DNA of 9,843 bases from positions 1-9,843 of the forward strand of contig QIJG01000297.1 in the NCBI GenBank assembly GCA_003232715.1, in the 5' to 3' direction. Source of the stretch: Nitrospirota bacterium (GTDB taxonomy: Bacteria; Nitrospirota; Thermodesulfovibrionia; Thermodesulfovibrionales; JdFR-85). Below, piece by piece: positions 6,168 through 9,843 of the stretch. The notes below the pieces were generated by a model. It searched no databases. It was not told where the DNA came from and worked only from the letters and a program-made list of their open reading frames with translations. Position numbers and translations under genes: made by a program. Position 1 is the first letter of the stretch. Every line of letters begins with the position of its first letter.

Positions 6168-6482
6168 CTACTTTTTGTGGCATTTCATACAACTGGTTTT
6201 TGCATTAAATGCAATTTTGCCATTATGGCAGGCTCCACAGAACTTACCGGCAAAAATGGCTTGCATGGTTATCTTGTCCGCACCCTTTTTCATCTTGAAG
6301 ATCTTCGGATGGCAGTCAGTGCATTTCAAGCCGGCATCAGCATGTATTTTGCCGGAGAAGGTAACCTTGCCCATCGGACTTTTAGTAAATACAATCGTCT
6401 TGCCTGGGGGAACAGCCATGGAAGTTCCAATAAAGGCAAGTGCAAAAGTCAGAATAATCGCTAACATAAGTAGTTTCTTCAC
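6168..6482 (-). CDS. Periplasmic triheme c7-type cytochrome
   Basis: A 104-residue exported electron carrier. Residues 1-23 form a Sec signal peptide with likely cleavage after TSMA. The mature part has three CxxCH heme sites: CTDCH (54-58), CGACH (82-86) and CMKCH (98-102). The block layout (GKVTFS..H, CTDCHPKIFKMKKG, GKFCGACHNGK, CMKCHKK) is that of the cytochrome c7/c3-like family, which moves electrons through the periplasm in metal- and sulfur-respiring bacteria. Only four His are present: the three in CxxCH plus H47. Classical c7 proteins have six, for bis-His ligation of all three hemes. The usual FSH histidine is Gly here (FSG, residue 44). The start is a GTG (6482-6480) about 9 bp after an excellent GGAGGTGA. 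The gene stands alone. Partner oxidoreductase and exact role are unknown. Confidence 0.9.
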   Translation of the reverse strand: MKKLLMLAIILTFALAFIGTSMAVPPGKTIVFTKSPMGKVTFSGKIHADAGLKCTDCHPKIFKMKKGADKITMQAIFAGKFCGACHNGKIAFNAKTSCMKCHKK

Positions 6483-6534
6483 CTAATCTCACCTCCTTTC
6501 ATTGAATTATTTTCTCACCGGCATAAATTTATTA

Positions 6535-6550
6535 AACAAAACTTATGCCA
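6535..6550 (-). promoter_or_regulatory. Possible sigma-54 (-24/-12) promoter for the cytochrome gene
   Basis: On the minus strand TGGCATAAGTTTTGTT matches the TGGCAC-N5-TTGC pattern, with GG and TTG at the right spacing. It departs from consensus at the final C of TTGC, which is T here. The predicted start near 6525 lies about 43 bp before the GTG. It suggests control by a sigma-54 activator, but a single match of this kind can arise by chance. Confidence 0.4.
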
Positions 6551-6695
6551 ATCAGTAAAGAATGACCGGACATTTTTAACAGATTTTGATTCTGTCAGAA
6601 TTGTCACATGCTTACAACTGAATTGACGATCGCGTTTATGATATATGGAACGATTAACACTCATAAAGTAAACTCATTTCCCTCTTACTGATTGG
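6548..6695. repeat. Inverted pair of an 11-bp motif in the cytochrome/cbiA gap
   Basis: CCAATCAGTAA at 6548-6558 and its exact reverse complement TTACTGATTGG at 6685-6695 are 126 bp apart. The first overlaps the -24 part of the possible sigma-54 promoter; the second lies about 160 bp upstream of its predicted start. They could be two sites for one regulator of the cytochrome gene or a divergent control region. Chance cannot be ruled out. Confidence 0.4.
6589..6601. promoter_or_regulatory. 13-bp palindrome ATTCTGTCAGAAT
   Basis: A perfect 6+1+6 palindrome lies about 65 bp upstream of the predicted cytochrome transcription start, in a non-coding gap. Its size fits a dimeric regulator's operator. 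It does not match the FNR or CRP consensus and I cannot name a regulator. Confidence 0.3.
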
Positions 6696-6726
6696 AATAT
6701 ACACAAAAAAAACAGAATATGTCAAG

Positions 6727-6766
6727 TGGTAACTTTAGGGTGGTAACTTTATGGTGATAATTTCAG
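6727..6766 (+). repeat. 14-bp tandem repeats upstream of cbiA
   Basis: TGGTAACTTTAGGG (6727-6740) is followed directly by TGGTAACTTTATGG (6741-6754), with one mismatch, and by a weaker third unit TGATAATTTCAG (6755-6766). The array ends about 30 bp before the extended -10 element of cbiA, where an activator or repressor could bind. The function is inferred from position only. Confidence 0.6.
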
Positions 6767-6796
6767 AATTGCCCCGGGAGTTTAAAGCTGGTGTTT

Positions 6797-6805
6797 TGCT
6801 ATAAT
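6797..6805 (+). promoter_or_regulatory. Extended -10 promoter for cbiA
   Basis: TGCTATAAT is a perfect extended -10 element (TG-N-TATAAT). No TTGACA-like -35 lies at 17 bp, which is tolerable with an extended -10 or an activator on the upstream repeats. Transcription would start near 6812, leaving about 60 nt of leader before the chosen cbiA start. Confidence 0.55.
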
Positions 6806-6850
6806 TATTTGCAGTAAGGGGATGGTTTGGCGCAGATCCGAGCATTTAAG

Positions 6851-6864
6851 CTGCCCGAAGGCAG
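6851..6864 (+). promoter_or_regulatory. Small hairpin just before the cbiA ribosome-binding site
   Basis: CTGCC-CGAA-GGCAG forms a 5-bp stem with a stable tetraloop. It is followed at once by GGGGG (6865-6869) and the start codons at 6870 and 6873. It may influence initiation on cbiA. No B12 box or other cobalamin riboswitch core is visible in this short leader. Confidence 0.4.
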
Positions 6865-6872
6865 GGGGGATG

Positions 6873-8192
6873 ATGCAGGCATTTCTGATTGGTGCTGCAC
6901 ACAGCGGTGCAGGCAAGACCACGGTATCTATCGGGGTGATGGCTGCCCTGATGAAGAGGGGGTTTTCAGTACAGCCCTTTAAAGTGGGCCCGGACTTTAT
7001 AGACCCGGGACTGCATGGCCTTGTTAGCGGCAGTAAATCCTATAACCTCGATATCTGGATGGCTGGAGACGATTATGTCAGGGGCCTCTTTGCGAAGAAA
7101 TGCGCTGATACGGATGTTGCCGTTGTTGAGGGAGTAATGGGACTCTATGATGGTGGCTCAAGCTCTTCTGCAGCGGTTTCAGAGGTCCTCGGGCTTCCTG
7201 TTATATTGGTAGTGGATGCCCGTTCTATGGCTGAGTCAGCAGGGGCTGTGGTGAAGGGGTTCAGGGATTATCATCAGGGCATCAGGATTGCAGGGGTCAT
7301 TTTTAACAGGGTATCCAGCCAGAGGCACAGGGAGCTGATAACGAGAGGTATGGAGAGTGTGAAAGACGTAGAGATAATCGGGTTTCTCCCCTCCGAGGAA
7401 GCAATAGCAATTCCCCGGAGGCACCTGGGACTTTATACTGCAGACGAAATTCCGCTGAAAAAATCAGAGATAGAGAGGCTTGCCGCCTTCATTGAAAGAA
7501 ATCTGGACCTGGATAAACTCCTCACCCTTGTTGACTATAAAATATCCGAAACCGGCAGGAGGGGCATAGAGGTAAAGGAATCGTATAATGCCGGGAGGAT
7601 TGCCATTGCAAGAGACAGGGCGTTCTCTTTTTATTACGAGGATTTTCTGGAGACACTCAGGGCTCAGGGAGCCGAGCTTGTCTTTTTCAGTCCACTCAGT
7701 GATAAGACACTTCCTGAAGAGATTAATATTCTCTATCTTGGAGGCGGGTATCCTGAACTTTATGCTGAGAGTCTTTCAGGGAATTCCTCGATGAGGAAGG
7801 CTGTAAGGCAGTGGTGCCTTTCCGGTGGGAGTACCTATGCCGAGTGTGGCGGGTTCATGTATCTTACTGAGGGTATCCGCGACTTTGAGGATATTTTTTA
7901 TCCAATGGCCGGGGTCTTTCCAACAAGGGCCACGATGAGGAAGAAGCGAATGAGGCTTGGCTACAGGGAGATTTTTCTGTCAGAGGATTCCATCGTAGGG
8001 CAGAAGGGTGCCAGGCTGAGGGGACACGAGTTCCACTATTCAGACATTGATCCTATGCCTGAAAATATCGAGCGTATATACAGGGTTGCCCATCCCCCGG
8101 GGATTGAGACCTGTGGGGGTTACAGATACTTAAACACCCTTGGCGGTTATGTCCACCTTTACCTTGGTGGCAGGGGGTTTTGCAGTGGATAA
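6873..8192 (+). CDS. cbiA: Cobyrinate a,c-diamide synthase (CbiA)
   Basis: ATP- and glutamine-dependent amidation of the a and c side chains of (cob(II))yrinate in cobalamin synthesis. The protein has about 439 residues. An N-terminal dethiobiotin-synthetase-like ATPase shows GAAHSGAGKTT (8-17), KVGPDFIDPGLH (37-48) and EGVMGLYDGG (86-95). A C-terminal class I-like glutaminase domain shows LGGGYPELYA, the nucleophile C325 in YAECGGF, GHEFHYS and H428 in GGYVHLY. The usual ending YVHLHF is YVHLYLG here. The chosen start has GGGGG 3 bp upstream. An upstream ATG at 6822 would add 17 residues unlike the family and lies only about 10 bp from the predicted transcription start. CfbB, which acts on Ni-sirohydrochlorin for coenzyme F430, is a paralogue that sequence alone cannot fully exclude. 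No other cob/cbi gene is in the window. Confidence 0.93.
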   Translation: MQAFLIGAAHSGAGKTTVSIGVMAALMKRGFSVQPFKVGPDFIDPGLHGLVSGSKSYNLDIWMAGDDYVRGLFAKKCADTDVAVVEGVMGLYDGGSSSSAAVSEVLGLPVILVVDARSMAESAGAVVKGFRDYHQGIRIAGVIFNRVSSQRHRELITRGMESVKDVEIIGFLPSEEAIAIPRRHLGLYTADEIPLKKSEIERLAAFIERNLDLDKLLTLVDYKISETGRRGIEVKESYNAGRIAIARDRAFSFYYEDFLETLRAQGAELVFFSPLSDKTLPEEINILYLGGGYPELYAESLSGNSSMRKAVRQWCLSGGSTYAECGGFMYLTEGIRDFEDIFYPMAGVFPTRATMRKKRMRLGYREIFLSEDSIVGQKGARLRGHEFHYSDIDPMPENIERIYRVAHPPGIETCGGYRYLNTLGGYVHLYLGGRGFCSG

Positions 8193-8913
8193 CCTTACCC
8201 TCGACAGTATTTGTGGCGTCAGGCTATATCAGCGGATAGAGGGCTACAGGTTCTCCATTGATTCCGTCTTGCTTGCCGGGTTTGCAAAATGTTCCAAAGG
8301 AATCAGGAGAGTGGTTGACCTTGGTGCGGGCTCAGGTGTGGTGGGGCTTATTCTTGCAATGAGATACCCGTGGACAGAGGTCCTGTTGTTTGAGGTTCAG
8401 GAGGGGCTTTCCGCTCTTGCACAAAGGAATGTAGAGCTCAATCAGCTCCAACAGAGGGTTCAGGTGCTGAAGGCTGATGCATCATGTGTCATTTGCGATG
8501 GATATTCCGACCTTATAGAGGGATTTGATGCCGTTGTATCAAATCCGCCCTTTAGAAAGCCCGGTACCGGCAGGATAAGTCCTTACGGTGAAAGGGCGAT
8601 AGCGAGGCACGAGATCAAGTTAACCCTGACAGACCTGATCAGGACCTCTGTAGCGCTTTTAAAAAACAGGGGAAGGTTTTTTATGGTTTATCACCCGTGC
8701 CGGTTCAGTGAAGTAATTTACGCAATGAAAGGGCTTCTGCTTGAGCCAAAGAGGGTCAGGTTCGTCCATCCCGACGATAACTCAGAGGCTACAATGGTCC
8801 TCATTGAGGCAGTCAAGGGCGGAGGGGTAGAATTAAAAGTGGAAAACCCTCTCTTTATATATGAAAGGGACGGGGTGTACACGGAGGAGATGGCTGCACT
8901 CTATTCCGGTTAG
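8185..8913 (+). CDS. trmN: TrmN6-type tRNA1(Val) adenine-37 N6-methyltransferase
   Basis: A SAM-dependent class I methyltransferase of the YfiC/TrmN6 family, which methylates N6 of A37 in tRNA-Val; the exact target is inferred from family. The 242-residue product has the family's N-terminal pattern LTLDSICGVRLYQRxEGYRFSxDSVLL. Motif I is VDLGAGSG (44-51), an acidic residue follows at E70 in LLFEVQ, and the N6-adenine catalytic motif is NPPF (120-123). I chose the GTG at 8185: AGGGGG lies about 8 bp upstream and the protein then begins VDNLTLD. An upstream ATG at 8140 adds 15 atypical residues. The GTG lies inside the end of cbiA (8-bp overlap, GTGGATAA), so the two are co-transcribed and probably translationally coupled. 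No functional link with corrinoid synthesis is known to me. Confidence 0.9.
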   Translation: MDNLTLDSICGVRLYQRIEGYRFSIDSVLLAGFAKCSKGIRRVVDLGAGSGVVGLILAMRYPWTEVLLFEVQEGLSALAQRNVELNQLQQRVQVLKADASCVICDGYSDLIEGFDAVVSNPPFRKPGTGRISPYGERAIARHEIKLTLTDLIRTSVALLKNRGRFFMVYHPCRFSEVIYAMKGLLLEPKRVRFVHPDDNSEATMVLIEAVKGGGVELKVENPLFIYERDGVYTEEMAALYSG

Positions 8914-9059
8914 GTTGTCTGTGTCTGTATCTTCAAAGAGGTGGGGTTATGGTAAGATGAAAATAGGTGCAAATTACCAATTTAGACTTAAATTACAAAC
9001 CGGTGTTTTTTGCAATAGAGGTTGAATTATATGAATTTTCAGTCAGTTAGGTGCAGGTC

Positions 9060-9843
9060 ATGAAAAATGGAAGTATAAGTTCTAAAATACGCGTACCCAT
9101 CCTTTTTTTCCTTTTACTAATCATTGTCTTCATTATTGCTGTTTCAATTTCAACGGTTAACCGGGTCTCCAGGGAATATTTCAGCACCTTCTTCGAACTC
9201 CATCAATTGCAAATCGAGTCAATTATCAAATCATCGAAGAATATGGATGATGCCATAAAGTTGATAAAAGAACATCAAAATAACGAAGGTATCACATATG
9301 CGATATTTCACGATGGCATTCCCGTTTTAAGTAAAGGTGACATATCCGTAGCAAAGGGGATCAAGGAGAGGGACAAGCTTGTGAAAACCAGAGTTAACGA
9401 TATGAGAGCTTATGGCTATCGATTCGTTTATCATCCGTGGAGATGGGAGGTAGTTCTGGTTAGTTCACCCGTGATGCCGGGTTCTGTTGAGGCTGCTAAT
9501 AACGTAATGATATCAGGTATAAGTTTTGCTGCCGTTTTGTTCATTATCGGAATAATGGCTGTAGTGAACAGGAACCTGAAGGTGCCTCTCGACAGACTTA
9601 TTCGGAAACTGAGGGAGGGTCAACCCCTTGAGTATACGGGAGTGACGGAGTTTGACTTTCTCGTGGATGCGATAAACGGGTCATTTGACTCAGAGAAGGA
9701 ACAGCGTTTAAAGACAGAGATACTTCACAGGGCTGCCGTTGCGCTTAATGAGTCCATGTCCCTTGATGATACACTCAGGACGATACTTGATGCAGCAAGG
9801 GGATTGATTTATGCCGACTATGCTGCGATTGCCCTGTTTAATG
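9060..9843 (+). CDS. Membrane sensor protein with HAMP-like linker and GAF-like start, cut by window edge
   Basis: The open frame runs from ATG 9060 to the end without a stop (261 codons). Residues 11-31 form a first membrane helix. Residues 32-148 form an extracytoplasmic sensor region of PDC/dCache-like size (YAIFHDGIPVLSKGD, then YGYRFVYHPWRWEVVLVSS). Residues 149-169 form a second helix. A HAMP-like or coiled linker at about 170-222 (NLKVPLDRLIRKLREGQP...) follows. ILHRAAVALNESMSLDDTLRTIL and the following residues look like the first helix of a GAF domain. The output domain (histidine kinase, diguanylate cyclase or phosphatase) is beyond the edge, so the signalling role is inferred. AGGTG lies about 7 bp before the ATG. 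The 146 bp before it (8914-9059) hold no gene and no clear terminator. Confidence 0.75.
   Translation, partial: MKNGSISSKIRVPILFFLLLIIVFIIAVSISTVNRVSREYFSTFFELHQLQIESIIKSSKNMDDAIKLIKEHQNNEGITYAIFHDGIPVLSKGDISVAKGIKERDKLVKTRVNDMRAYGYRFVYHPWRWEVVLVSSPVMPGSVEAANNVMISGISFAAVLFIIGIMAVVNRNLKVPLDRLIRKLREGQPLEYTGVTEFDFLVDAINGSFDSEKEQRLKTEILHRAAVALNESMSLDDTLRTILDAARGLIYADYAAIALFN

Noticed and set aside
6154..6486. Plus-strand open frames opposite the cytochrome
   Set aside because: They are reverse-strand shadows of a gene with signal peptide, three CxxCH motifs and an excellent ribosome-binding site.
6822..6869. Upstream extension of cbiA by 17 residues (MVWRRSEHLS...)
   Set aside because: It is unlike CbiA N-termini, starts about 10 bp from the predicted transcription start and lacks a well-spaced ribosome-binding site.
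6806..6869. Cobalamin riboswitch upstream of cbiA
   Set aside because: The leader is only about 60 nt and shows no B12 box or multi-helix core; only a 5-bp hairpin is present.
8914..8940. Third MITE end: TGTCTGTGTCTGTATC resembles the element's terminal repeat
   Set aside because: Only about 9 bases match, there is no partner end nearby and no internal element sequence follows.
8990..9020. Terminator (AAACCGGTGTTTTTT) after the cbiA-trmN pair
   Set aside because: The stem would be only 4 bp; too weak to call.

Overview
The window looks like chromosomal DNA of a Gram-negative-type, anaerobic or metal/sulfur-respiring bacterium. A member of Nitrospirota or a delta-proteobacterial relative is my best guess. 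This rests on an exported three-heme c7-type cytochrome, a CbiA of the anaerobic corrinoid type, a class IV IlvE, a possible sigma-54 promoter, and a GerM/rph/rdgB/murI cluster. No ribosomal RNA, tRNA, CRISPR array, phage or intact transposase gene was seen. I read it mainly as a housekeeping region and did not find a convincing new biological system. It does hold several specific oddities.

Region 1 (1-3391, minus strand) reads as one operon in the order N-acetylmuramoyl-L-alanine amidase, GerMN-domain membrane protein, glutamate racemase (murI), RNase PH (rph) and XTP/dITP pyrophosphatase (rdgB, cut by the left edge). Several junctions overlap or are very short. The set pairs cell-wall precursor supply and remodelling (murI, amidase, GerM-like) with RNA 3'-end processing and nucleotide-pool cleaning (rph, rdgB). 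Bacillus keeps a similar racE-gerM-rph-rdgB neighbourhood. The murI reading frame is broken by two small indels whose sum restores the frame.

Region 2 (3540-4694, minus) is a phospholipase D/cardiolipin synthase-like gene. Its second HKD motif has lost the lysine and about four residues.

Region 3 (4695-5172) is intergenic. It holds two nearly identical direct copies of a 128-135 bp MITE-like element with inverted ends and TA at both borders. The second copy ends 10 bp before the ilvE start codon. A promoter-like sequence lies between the copies and points at ilvE.

Region 4 (5173-6482) has ilvE on the plus strand facing a small triheme cytochrome on the minus strand, with a strong hairpin between them that can terminate both. 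The 339-bp gap behind the cytochrome (6483-6821) carries a possible sigma-54 promoter, an inverted pair of 11-mers, a short palindrome, 14-bp tandem repeats and an extended -10 promoter.

Region 5 (6873-8913, plus) is cbiA overlapping a TrmN6-type tRNA methyltransferase gene by 8 bp. A membrane sensor gene with a HAMP-like linker and the start of a GAF-like domain begins at 9060 and runs off the right edge.
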